Position numbers and translations under genes: made by a program. Below, one piece after another: positions 23,555 to 34,999 of a stretch of DNA of 64,000 nt. Positions within the stretch are counted from its first letter, which is position 1, and every line of letters starts with the position of its first letter. The notes below the pieces were generated by a model. It did not search any database, was not told the origin of the DNA, and saw only the letters and a list, made by a program, of their open reading frames with translations. The DNA is taken from contig JAQFVV010006475.1 in assembly GCA_028023455.1 (NCBI GenBank), forward strand, positions 618,001-682,000, written 5' to 3'. Source of the DNA: Epiperipatus broadwayi (taxonomy: Eukaryota > Onychophora > Udeonychophora > Euonychophora > Peripatidae).

Positions 23555-23581
23555 CAGTAGGGGGGGGATATGTATATAAAT
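23555..23581 (+). other. candidate polypurine tract and 3' LTR start of G3
   Basis: AGTAGGGGGGGGATA is followed by TGTATATAAATAG. A purine tract right before a TG start with a TATA box 2-3 nt later would suit a 3' LTR, but no matching 5' LTR was found upstream of 15132. Confidence 0.35.
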
Positions 23582-25042
23582 AGTTTAGGTAGGGCTGGAT
23601 AAGTAGTTATATTAAAAAAATTCTATTTTAGGTTATTTATTTAGCATATAATTTTGATATTATAGGTAGTAGGGGTTTAATCTCTGTAGATAGGAACTTA
23701 TAAAGATATATTAGATGGTTTGAATGCATTTGGAGATGAATTAGATAATAAAATGATACAATAAATTGTTTAAAAAATAATATTAATTTTTCTTTATATT
23801 TAAAACATACTACAGAGATAGTATAGCTTTATTATAGCAGCAAATATTTTATATTATAGGTTTAAAGTAATTGTTTTGTTTAAAACATTGTTTAAATGAT
23901 ATGTTAATTTAATATTAGTTTATAGAGTGTGCTTCATGAAAGTACCACATGATTAGAGATGATTGTGTGAATATGTAGGCTTACAAAAAGTTAGGGAAAG
24001 AAAACAAATTTTAGCTTGTTAACAAAAATTTGATACATAATAAAATGTAACAAATATTAAGTCTAGAGATAATATTAGAAAAGTAATGAATAAAATTATT
24101 ATTTTATTTAAATGTAATATTTTATTTTAGATCATTAAAATATTAAAATTGTTTTAATAAGGCTATTTAATTTTTTAGATAAAAATATTTAATATTTAAG
24201 GTATTAAATAATTTGATAATATTTAATAATTGATGACTCATAGTTTGAAACTTAATTTTAAAGGTGATATAGATGTAGTTATGAAAATTAGCAGATTTTT
24301 ACAAGCAGTATTGACCAATGAAATCATTGGATTAACATTTGTACCACTAATTATTTTATTGGCTGAGTGAGGTAAAAGTCGAATTTTTTAATTGGTCAAG
24401 TCACAAACTCAACTGTCAAAATATATTCATCTTTTAATATTATATTCACTTTAGATTCGTTTGTATAAAGTATATTAATAATTTGTCAGGTTATGAAAAT
24501 AAACGAAAGTTTTTTTCAAAAATAAATTTTCATTTATAATTATTTTTTCGATACGGCGGCAAATCTAAAACAAATATTACTGACCAACCAAAAAGCTTTG
24601 ATGATGTCAGTTATTTTTACATTGCGAGAAGTATGTTGTGATAAGTAAATAGTTTTTGCTAAAGTCTTAACTATTTTTCTAAAATAATTTTATTTTTAGC
24701 ACATTTTATCAAAATAATTTAAAACGTCAAAAAATACGTCAAAAACTACATTTAAAATGGTCTAAAATATATGTTTATCACTTTTGAAATGAAAAAAAAA
24801 AAGAAATGTTAGCAGTTTTGTTTTGACAAGTGACTTTGACAAGCGGCTTTTTTGAACTTGATGGTTACAGCCAATCAAAATGAAGAATGTCCAGCCTACT
24901 TGTTTTGTTATTCTTTTGACATCAGTTATTGATTTTTTACTTGTAAAATAATTCAAGAGAGGGCAGCATCTTACGGAACTTTTTTTTAATCTTTCAAATG
25001 ACTGTAAAATCTTTATCGTAGCATTAAAAATGACAGAATTCA

Positions 25043-25108
25043 AGTGACTTAAAGTGACTTCAAGTCATCTTGTAATGACCATTAAAAGGTTAAGACTAGT
25101 ATAAAAAG
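25043..25108 (+). promoter_or_regulatory. candidate promoter: palindrome plus TATA box
   Basis: CAAGTGACTT (25043-25052) pairs with AAGTCATCTTG about 12 nt downstream with one bulge, and repeats of GTGACTT lie between. TATAAAAAG follows at 25100-25108. Inverted CCAAT-like elements (GACCAATGAAATCATTGG, near 24313) are upstream. This resembles a polymerase II promoter or LTR U3 but no transcript can be shown. Confidence 0.3.
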
Positions 25109-27340
25109 AGGTTGAAACCAGCTACAATGATGTCAGTGATTCAGAGATTTTCAGTGATAGTGATTTACAGATTCAGATTAAGACAGATTTGGTTTGTAAT
25201 TTATAACTATATTTTTTATATTGTGACAGTAGTAATTTCTTCTTTATTATTTCACTTAAAAGTCTTGAAAAATATAACTGGAATAACTATTTAAATAATG
25301 GTTCACTAAAACACCAAATTTTCATCAATGTATTCTTACTTGAACCTAGCTTAGGACCTCAATAATTCTATGGAACATGATAGCAGCTACTTAAATATTG
25401 GGATTATGAATCCTCTAATATCAAGGAATATACTACAACAAGACTGGAGAAGATTTACATAAGGACTTTGAAATTTTTATAAATAGTATGTCTGGGGTAA
25501 GTGAATATGTTTTTGCAATAACTTTATCATATTAACAATGAAGTTAATTTATTAAAGTTGATTAAGAGAAATCAGATATTTATTAAAAATCATTATCATT
25601 GTATTAAATTTGAAAGAAAGAATAGAAAATTAAGACTGCATCTAAGTTTAAAAACTGAATTTAAAATGTTTTTTGGTATAATGAATGTCTGTTATATAAT
25701 TGATAATAATAATTTACATATAATTTGTCTTTAAAGTAATTTAAATGGACTTACATTTAAGAATGATATATTTAAAGATAAATTGAAAATGTCTTTTATG
25801 CTTTTAAAAGGATTTGCTATTGATCAAATCAATAAATAAATTATATACTTTAAAAATGATTTTCTCTGGAAATAATGAACTCTGATATGTTTTTTTAAAA
25901 GATTGAAATTATATCAGATAATAAGTGCTTTGATGATATTACTGTCTTTTACCTGGAAAAGAAAAACATTTAGGTAAAAGGGTATATGTTTAAAAGGATA
26001 AAAATCGTAAATTTTTTTTAAAGAAAGAAATATTTATTCTAATTCATGAACTACATGTCTGCTGATAAATATAGTAAATAAATAATTTATATAATGTCTG
26101 TTACTAATGTTTTTGATTGATGGAAAATGCAAATATTACTTATATTTACTGCAATATATTTGCTATACACAACAGCCGAAATGTACGTAAGAAAATATTT
26201 AATATAAAATGGATTTTGAATTATTCTATGAAGGTATTAAATCCCTGGTTAAAATTTTCAGAAAGTACTGAAATAAACATTTTATCTTAAAGAATGGTTA
26301 GTATCTTTCTTACCTTTTTCTGGATTCTATTGTTATTATTTCTACAATTTTTTTAATGGCACTGATACAAAAGTATGATTTGTGCACAAAGCTGTCCAAC
26401 CATAACTAAGCAACGGAACAATTTCTGACATGCAAACTCCCGACAAGCATTCAACTTATAAGCAGGAGGAGAGAAAAAAATCTTTTTTGTAACTTTATCA
26501 TTTTTTTATTGTCTAATGTTAATATTTAGAATATTACATTTTTATTAAAATTTTGAAACTAACCTTTTGTTATTATATTTTAAATTTAATCTTAAAATAG
26601 ATTAATTTTATTATTATTAGAATGTTAAATAATAAAAATGGGTATTCAGAAAATAATTTTCTAAACAAGATAAATTACAATTGTAATTGGTTTTTTTGAA
26701 TGGATGGTCCAAGAAGCAGATCACCATGAATGATCTTAATGATGGTTGAGATAATTGGTAATTTTTATTATTATGTAGATTACATTTTGCTTAATATTTT
26801 TTTTAAAAAAAGATATATCCTAATTAGTATTTAAATTAGTATTTCATATTGCTTGAATTTAATATTAAATAGTGGAATGAACCATTGATAGAAATTATTA
26901 TCGTGTGTATTTTTATAAAAGAATTGATATATGTATGATTTTTTTTTAAAACATCCAAGGATATTTAAAAATATTTATTTAATGTGAATGCTTGAATTTG
27001 CGTACATTAGATAATATCTTTAATTTATTAATGTTTTATCTTTGTGAATGTTATCTGTGGAAATACAGAGAAAAATCTAATACTAATCTTAAATTATATA
27101 AAAAGTTTATTATAAGATATATAAAATATCTATATATACAACAAAAAACATGAACAACATAAAGAAGTATTTTTATATTCTTTTTATATGGATTATAAGT
27201 TATATAACAAATAAATAAATGCATAGTACTGATGTATGTTTTATCAAGATCATTTGTGTATGAAAACTTTTAAAAAATCATCTTGATGATGATTTTAGAT
27301 CATTATTGTTTCTTTAATATTGTTTTTAAAAATTATTTTA

Positions 27341-27595
27341 GAATGCAGTTAGTATATTTTACGATGTTAAATGAGTTATTTGTCAGGAGAGTAATATTCA
27401 TATGCAGTCATAGGTGTTAGGGATATGTTGAAATCTGTTGTATGTGAATTATAAATGCTGTTTGTATATTTTATGATGTTAAATGAGTTATTTATTGTGA
27501 AAGATATAGGATAGTGGTTAGGAGAGTAATATTCATATGAAATCCTAGGTGGTTATGGATATATTGAAATCTGTTGTATATGAATTATATTTTCA
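27341..27595. repeat. two-copy tandem duplication, about 120-140 bp
   Basis: GATGTTAAATGAGTTATTT, GGAGAGTAATATTCATATG and TTGAAATCTGTTGTAT occur in the same order near 27362-27440 and 27475-27580. The second copy has about 20 extra bases. Confidence 0.8.
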
Positions 27596-28914
27596 TACTT
27601 TAAAGTTTTTAAAATATACAGATAGCATCAGGCTGTATATCATTTTTAATGGACAGTTGCCTTTTCTTGTTAATAAGTGCTACAATAGAGCCATGATTTG
27701 AATCTTAGAGGCCTGATGAATACGGACCTATTATGATTTGCACTATATTCATGATCATATTATGTTACTTCTTTGAGTCATTCTTGTTATTATTTTATAC
27801 CCTAACCACAGGAATCATTGTAGAGGATAGTTTTATAAGTTGGTAAAGTAACGACTAAACCACTTGAAGTAGAAATTTGTGAGAGGACAAGAATGAAGTA
27901 TATAGAAATTTCTTTCACAAGTGATGTTGAGATGTTTGATGATTGTCATAGTATATAACATAAGAGAGGAATAATTGATACTACTACAAATATTAGAGAT
28001 CACTTAGCTTAAACAGATGCATATTTAAATTTGAATGAAAGTGAGAATAGTGAAAATGATTTTGAATGATATGATGAATGTAAGAATATAAAAACAAAAA
28101 TAATACATGTTAAGCAATATAATTTATGAATAGTTCTTTAAATTTTGTTATAAATAATTTAAACCCATTTAAGTTACAAAAATTTATGAAATTATCTCAA
28201 GTATTTTGCATAAATAGTAATGTTTTATAGAGGGAGATATTCATATTTTTTATTTAAAATTTTCTGATATGCCAATATCAGGAAGATACTTTGCTAAACT
28301 GCATCTTGAAAGTCTTTAATAATTTTTTTTTAATATTTTATTTGTTGGACTTTAAGAATGTATTTTAAAATATAAACTTATATTGATACACTACATCCCA
28401 AGAAGTATATTTTATAACAGTGTGAGTGTGATATTAAGTTTTCTTAGAAATTGGGAAATTTATTGTAACTATGCCCGATACAAATAATATAATACTATTT
28501 TACTGAATGAGAATTACATATTGTCATTACTGTTGTAAGTTTTATTTTCTTTTGAAATGGCCGGAATGAAGGTTATCTTATTTTATCCTTTTATTTATTG
28601 GTTAAGATTTACTGTAAATATATATATTATGTTAAATAATGTTAATTCTTATTTTACTTTTGTAAATATTTTTTATATTATGTTGTTATTATATTGTAAT
28701 TGTATGATATTGTAAATTTATAAATAAATTTGTTAACTGTTTTTGAAACATATTCTAATCAAGTTGTGATTTATCTTCATATTGCTTATTTGATTTTTCA
28801 TTCTACATGCATAATACACAGACATTAGTAATTTGAAAGATTACTTTTTTGGCACATGATACTTAAAGATTACTTAGATATTATTTCTATTATATTTGAT
28901 TAAGTAATAAAGTA

Positions 28915-28916
<2 letters not shown>

Positions 28917-28995
<79 letters not shown>

Positions 28996-29210
28996 CCTCT
29001 TCTTCCTCATCCTCTTCTTCTCCCCCTCCTCCTCCTTCTTCTCCTTCTCTTTCTTCTTCTTCTTTTCTTCTTCTCCTTCTCTTTTTCTTCTCCTTCTTCT
29101 TTTTCTTCTTCTTCTCCTTCTCTTTCTTCTTCTTCTTCTTCTACTTCTCCTTCTTCTTCTCCTTGTTCTTCTCCTTTTTCTTCTTCTTCTTTTTCTTCTT
29201 CTTATTCTTA
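28917..29210. repeat. (TTA)n followed by polypyrimidine (TTC/CTC)n tract
   Basis: About 26 TTA/ATT units (28917-28996) run into roughly 200 bp of almost pure C/T sequence to 29205. Reading frames through it encode only Lys/Arg or Ile/Asn runs and are not genes. Long polypurine-polypyrimidine tracts can form triplex DNA. Confidence 0.95.
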
Positions 29211-29492
29211 TTCGCATAATAAATTGATATTGAATTGAATTATTATTGTTATTATTATTATTAAGTTTCAACAATAGTAAACATTATTGATTCTTTTAGT
29301 TACGTAGTATTACAATACCATAGCAAGATACATGTTGAATCTTATTATTGTCAGTTCAATTTCAAGTGCTACAACATTCATTTTTTTAAAAGTACATATC
29401 TATACGGGTAATTTTACATGATTCTATCCACTTTAGCAATGTTAATTAATCACATTATTGTCCAATAGGAGCATAATCTGGACCATGCTTTC

Positions 29493-29493
29493 T

Positions 29494-29549
<56 letters not shown>

Positions 29550-29550
29550 T
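29493..29550. repeat. (TAA)n microsatellite
   Basis: About 19 perfect TAA units lie directly beyond the 3' side of the minus-strand LINE. LINEs of the CR1/L2 type often end in short tandem units. Confidence 0.95.
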
Positions 29551-29691
29551 TAATTTAATAAACATATAATCTCCTTGTGATAAAAAATCACGCATGGAGC
29601 TTAACAAAAGTACATGTGCAAATAAAATAAAAAAACATTAATATATAATAAAATAATTAAATAGAAATGAAAAGTTTTTCATTATCATCAA

Positions 29692-31170
29692 TTATAATCC
29701 AGTCCATAATAAATTTTTCAAAGTTTTTTTTGATAGGTCATTAATATTAAATCCAATGTTCCTTATAAAAATATTATAAAATCTTGGACCAAGATAACAT
29801 TTCTGATATCTATAATGAGTTTTAAAGTATGCTGGTTCAAATAATAAATCAAAATCACTTGATCTAGTCATCATTATTGATGAAGAATTATTTTTATTCA
29901 CTCCTTTGTATTTGATATAATAACACAAAATATTCACTAAAAATAATTGATTAATGGTTAAAACTCCAGCACACTTATATAATTCAAGTCTTGGCAAATC
30001 CAAAGGTTTAAACAAAATAATTCTTAACGTAAAATTTTGTAGTGTTTGCAAAGACTTCAAAAAATATGCTTCAGTGCCACCCCATAATGTTATACCATAA
30101 CAAAGTTTACTTAAGAAAATTTGTTTATATATACTTAAAAAACAGATTTATTCAAACAATCTCTTAATCTGTAAAAAAAGAAAATTAAGTTTTCGGTTTC
30201 TTAATTTTACTTGAAGCCAAAAAATATGTTTATCCCAATGTAAATACTCATCCAAAACCAAGCCAAGGTAAGAATTTGTTGATGTTCTGGTAATTTTCTG
30301 ACAAGATGTTTGATTCACCTCAGGCAACTGAATTAACAAGTCTTTTGCTGGAATATTTTTAAGAGAATATATTATGTAATTACATTTATTAATATTTAGC
30401 AATAATCTATTGTTGTTCATCCATTGTGTAATTTTAAATAAATCTTCATTCACAAGTTTCTCAAGTAAACTATATGAAACTGCTGAAGTAACCAAAGCAG
30501 TATCATCTGCAAAACAAAAAATGTTAGAATGAAGAGAAAGATCAAGCAGATCATTAATATAAACAGTAAATAACAATGGACCCAGGACTGAACCTTGAGG
30601 AACTCCATATCTAATTAGTTCAGAATCACTCAAAACATTAATTTTAACAAATTGACTTTTATTACTTAAATAAGATTTAAACCATTCAAGCATAGTACTT
30701 CTTATGCCACAATAGTGCAACTTAATTATTAATATATCATGTGGAACACAATCAAATGCTTTCCGCAAATCTAAATAAACACCTATAGTTTTGTAACCTT
30801 TTTCTAAAGATTCAGTGATGACTGAAACATGTTCAGATAAAGCCAGTTCTGTAGATCTTCCTGGCAAAACCTCAAATTGATTACTTGAAAATAAATTATA
30901 TTTTTGAAAAAACAAAACAATTCTGTTTTTTACACACATTTCCCAAAATTTGAGACAATGTTGATAAAATAGAAATTAACCTGTAGTTTTCCAAACATTC
31001 CTTATCTCCACTGTTAAAAATAGGTGTAACAACAGCAGATTTTAAACAATCTGGAAATATACCTGAATCATTAGAAGAATTAAATAAAAAAGATAAAATT
31101 GGTAAAAGAATGGAAACATTTTCAATTAATATTTTTATAGAAATACAATCCAACCAACACATTTCTTATG
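29692..31170 (-). pseudogene. LINE reverse transcriptase (Jockey/CR1-like), 5'-truncated
   Basis: Read on the minus strand, a frame at 31162-30896 holds the fingers region (CLKSAVVTPIFNSGDKECLENYR). After a frameshift the 263-residue frame at 30939-30148 holds VYLDLRKAFDCVPHDIL (residues 54-70, first catalytic Asp 57), YGVPQGSVLGPLLF (111-124), YINDL and FCFADDTALV (141-150) with the catalytic Asp pair. The frame at 30060-29692 is the C-terminal region (LQTLQNFTLRII, then RYQKCYLGPRFYN). The enzyme primes reverse transcription at nicked chromosomal DNA. No endonuclease is present: the element is cut at 31318, exactly at a TAA array. A few frame breaks remain, so it is relatively young but dead. 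Confidence 0.9.
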
Positions 31171-31316
31171 TCTCATTTTATAAAGAGAATCTAAAATTTT
31201 ACAATCTTCAATCTCTTTAAAAACAAAAGAATTCAGGATAGATTTCTCATATTGAAAAACATGAGAACTGCAATAATTTTCAAAACTATTCATTAACAAT
31301 TTCACATTATGTACAA

Positions 31317-31540
<224 letters not shown>

Positions 31541-31919
31541 AAACAATAGCATAAAGCCAATTACAATTTGCACATTGCAATAAAAATGAAGATATTACAT
31601 ATGACATAAAATGAAAATATAAATGTTTACATAATACAACAATATTTAAAATTAAAAACAATATTTAAAATTAAAAATATCACAAAAATTAATGTTATTC
31701 CCAATCTGATTATATAGAGAGAGTAACCTTAAATATTTGACAAAGTAATTGTTGTTTCCTTCACAAATGTCTTTAGATATACTAAAAATATGTCAATATC
31801 ATTAAAATACGTATTATAAAAATTTGGTAATCTGTGTAATGCTGCTAAATATAAAGTTATAACAATTATGCATATCTAAGGCTAAGCAGGTTACATCTTT
31901 AAGAAAATTTATCTGTAAA

Positions 31920-31990
31920 CTTCTGCCGGTCCGCGAAATCTTATCCTTATTTTTGCCGGGCCGCAGGTGTGAAAAGGTTGAAGACCACTG
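31920..31990 (-). mobile_element. terminus of a hAT-like DNA transposon
   Basis: The reverse complement begins CAGTGGTCTTCAACCTTTTC, the very common hAT-type terminal inverted repeat, followed by GCGGCCCGGCAAAAAT and GCGGACCGGC. No matching second end was seen nearby, so this is an orphan end or the partner has decayed. Confidence 0.6.
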
Positions 31991-32091
31991 GTCTAAATAA
32001 TAACTGGTTTTAATGATTACTTATAAACCCATTTAGTCTTGAGCATTATTACACTTATTATTTAAATAGTTATGATTTTACTTCATTAACG

Positions 32092-32463
32092 CTTAAATAA
32101 ATTAATATATTTATGTGCTCTGCGCACAGATAATGAAGCTTTTAATAAATTGTCAGTGAAATTATTAAAATTTTAGGGCCAAGCGCTTTCAGGACAGTTT
32201 ACAGTCCCATATTCATGGTGAGTTATTCTGTTAATAATTGCTATTCCCTATTTTGTAAATGGTCCACTTAACATCTGCACATAAATTTGCATAAAATTTG
32301 CATAATTTTACAGTTATTAACAGAATAACTCACCATGAATATGGGACTGTAAACTGTCCCGAAAGCGCTTGACGGTAAAATTTTAATAATTTCATTGACA
32401 ATTTATTAATAGCTTAATTTTCTGTGCACAGAGCACATATATATATATTAACTTATTATTTAA
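32092..32463. mobile_element. palindromic element with about 150-bp inverted arms (MITE/foldback)
   Basis: The left arm (32092-32237) and right arm (32314-32463) are near-complete inverted complements: GTGCTCTGCGCACAG against CTGTGCACAGAGCAC, and CAGTCCCATATTCATGGTGA against TCACCATGAATATGGGACTG. The central about 75 bp is unrelated. It has no coding capacity. The ends resemble TTAAATAA, and a target duplication is not clear. Confidence 0.85.
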
Positions 32464-32989
32464 GTAATACTTTGGGTTCAATTTGAAATTTATAAATTGT
32501 GGTTTGTAATGTTATAATTGACTATTTATTAGTCTACATTCAGAGTAGGTTATATTTACCTGTTTAAAGTGGTTTATTTAAATTCTTTGTATCAACAAAA
32601 TAATAATCCAATAATTTTTTTTTGTTTTTACTTAAGAAATTGTAATGAATTGGGTGTTATTTTTTAATTTTGTAGTGGAGGGGAGTGATATGACTTCTAA
32701 CTTAGAAATCAATTCCAGTAACCAATATTTGTGTCTCACTGAAAATATTAAAAAGATCTTTTGCTAATTTATTGTTTCCCTAGGAAAAAAATCCAAAAGC
32801 ATTGGTAGATAAATAATTGAATGTTTTATTGTTTGGGAATTTATAAAAGTTGGATAACTGAAAGAGACAGATCTATGACTGAATCAATGGATTTTGGGTT
32901 CCAGAGTCAACTACTATTATTGCACCAAACTATGCAAGACAAAAGCATCTATAATCTCTGACATCTCAAATAACTTTAATTTTTATAAT

Positions 32990-33332
32990 AAGTATATCAT
33001 AATGCTAACATTGGTAAACAAATGAAAGATGAAAGTGCTATAGGTAATTTAGGTTATGGTAATAGAAATGAGAGAGGTCATAGACGTGTGGAGTTTGCAG
33101 AAAAAGAAAAACTTTATATTATGAATTTTTTTTTTTGAGAAAAATGTTAAAAGCGAATGGACTATGGAAGCATCCAAATGAAGCTACAGCAGAATTGGAT
33201 TATATTTTGACTAACAGAAAATACATATTTCAAGATTGTAATGTTCTTAATAAATTTAATACAGGAAGTGATCATCAATTAGTAAGATGTAAGATACGTG
33301 TTAATGCAAAACTAGAGAGCAAAAATTATTAA
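32990..33332 (+). pseudogene. RTE-like LINE, apurinic-type endonuclease part
   Basis: Frames give NIGKQMKDESAIGNLGYGNR, ERGHRRVEFAEKEKLYIMN and, at 33135-33332, LDYILTNRKYIF and NTGSDHQLVRCKIRV. The GSDH motif and the preceding Gly-Asn-Arg-Asn block belong to the endonuclease domain of RTE-type LINEs. The usual C-terminal His-containing GSDH motif is intact, but upstream catalytic blocks are missing or shifted. The domain nicks target DNA to start insertion. The start of this LINE lies somewhere in 32640-32990 and is not sharp. Confidence 0.75.
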
Positions 33333-34999
33333 GGAAAATAATATTTACAGTTGTTATTCCTAATCTTCAGAAACATTCTAATGAATTTAAATTAGAACTT
33401 ACAAATCAGTTTTAAGTATTAGTAGATTTTGAACATGATTCCGATTTGAATGAAATTAATAAGAAAATAACTGATACACTTTTAAAAACTGCAACAAAGA
33501 TAGCTGGTAGAAAAAAGCAGCAATTGACCAATAAAATTTCTACTGAGACTAGAGAATTTATGAAGGAAAAAAGGAATATGAAAATATACAAAAATGATGC
33601 ATTAAAAAGGAATGAATATCTCGAATTTTGTAAAATGGTGCAGAAAAGAGTTGAAAATGATATAAGAAAGAATAACTAAACTAGCAAGGAAAACTATAGA
33701 AGAGAATAAAAGTCTCAAGAGTGTAAAACAACATTGTGGTATTGATAGGAAATTTATATCTGCAATAAGGAAAAAAGTTGGAACTATTAGTAAAAAGACA
33801 GATGACATCATGAAATGTGTAGAAGACTTCTATCAAGAATTATATAGTAATAAAAAAACAAATACCTCCTATATCTTCTGAATTGCCCAAAAATTTATAA
33901 AAAAGTGAGACATGCAATTAAATTATGAAGAAAGGAAAAGCTCCAGGTAATAATGGAATTATAATTGATATATTAAAAAAAGCAGATAAAGAAATATAAT
34001 TTTTTTTTTAGCAAAGTTATATACCAAATGTCTAAATGATAAAGATGTACCAGATGATTGGAAGAATTCAGTATTTATATTTTAAAAAGATGATAAAGAA
34101 GATATTACAAATTACAGACCTATCAGCCTTTAATCAGTTTCATACAAAATTTTTACCAAGATAATTACAACTCGTCTACAGAGAACATTGGATTTCCACC
34201 AACCAAGAGAACAAGCTGGATTTAAAAGTAGTTTTAGTACAGTAGATCATACCCACGTATTGAGAGAAGTTATAGAAAGGACAAATGAATATGAGTTGCC
34301 ATTATGCTTTGGATTTGTAGATTATGAAAAGGAATTTGATTCTATAAACATTTCTTCAGTGATTTAAAGCATTGGGTTATCAAGGTATAGATCCAGGATT
34401 TTGTCATATTTCAAAGAATATTTATAAAAATGCAACAGCAACAATTAGATTACATAACATACTCATACTAGGAAAGTCAACATTGAGAAGGGTGTAAGAC
34501 AGGGTGATTCCATATCTCCAAAACTTTCTACAGCAGTGCTACAAGAAGTATTTCGCGGATTAAAATGGGAATCTAAAGGAGTGAAAGTAAATGGAGATTA
34601 TTTAAGTCATTTAGATTTTGCAGATGATGTAGTTGTTTTTGCAAATAATTCTTTAGAGCTGCAGGAAATGTTGCAGGAGTTATCAGATGAAAGTAGGACT
34701 AAAGATAAACGTTAAAAAGACTAAAGTAATGTTCAATGGATTTTCTCAAAATATGAAAATAAAGATTGATTATGATGAGTTAGAACAAGTTAACAGCTAC
34801 AAATATCTTGGTCAGATTATTAATACAGATGGTAACATAATGGATGAAATTAATTATAAAATTAAACTTGGTTGGAGTGCTTTTGATAGAAATAACGATA
34901 CAAAAAGGAAATATGCCAATGTGTTTGAAAAGGAAGGTTTTTAATAAATGTGTTTTCCCAGTTTTTACTTATGGATCTGAGACTTGGGACATTTAATAA
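33333..34999 (+). pseudogene. RTE-like LINE, linker and reverse transcriptase
   Basis: A Lys-rich helical linker (33446-33679 and on) leads to RT blocks in several frames: KKGKAPGNNGI (33926-33958), ITNYRPISL (34108-34134), LCFGFVDYEKEFDSI (34304-34348) with the first catalytic Asp, EKGVRQGDSISPKLS (34486-34530) and LDFADDVVVFANN (34612-34650) with the catalytic Asp pair. The frame at 34687-34944 gives LKINVKKTKVMFNG and SYKYLGQIINTDG, both typical of RTE. The LINE is interrupted right after YGSETWD (34969-34989) by solo LTR-D. Many stops make it inactive. Confidence 0.9.

Larger units (their letters stand above)
23582..28915. other. AT-rich region, possible G3 LTR, otherwise unexplained
   Basis: No recognised coding sequence. 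A good TATA box with flanking palindromes lies at 25043-25108, and a two-copy duplication at 27341-27595. A short acidic coding-like scrap (DDVEMFDDC, then NLNESENSENDFE) occurs near 27920-28070, without a recognised family. If G3 has a long 3' LTR it should begin at about 23568; its end was not found. Confidence 0.35.

Noticed and set aside
28900-29274. 124-codon minus frame rich in Arg/Lys/Ile
   Set aside because: It is a translation of the triplet and pyrimidine arrays; no other sign of coding.
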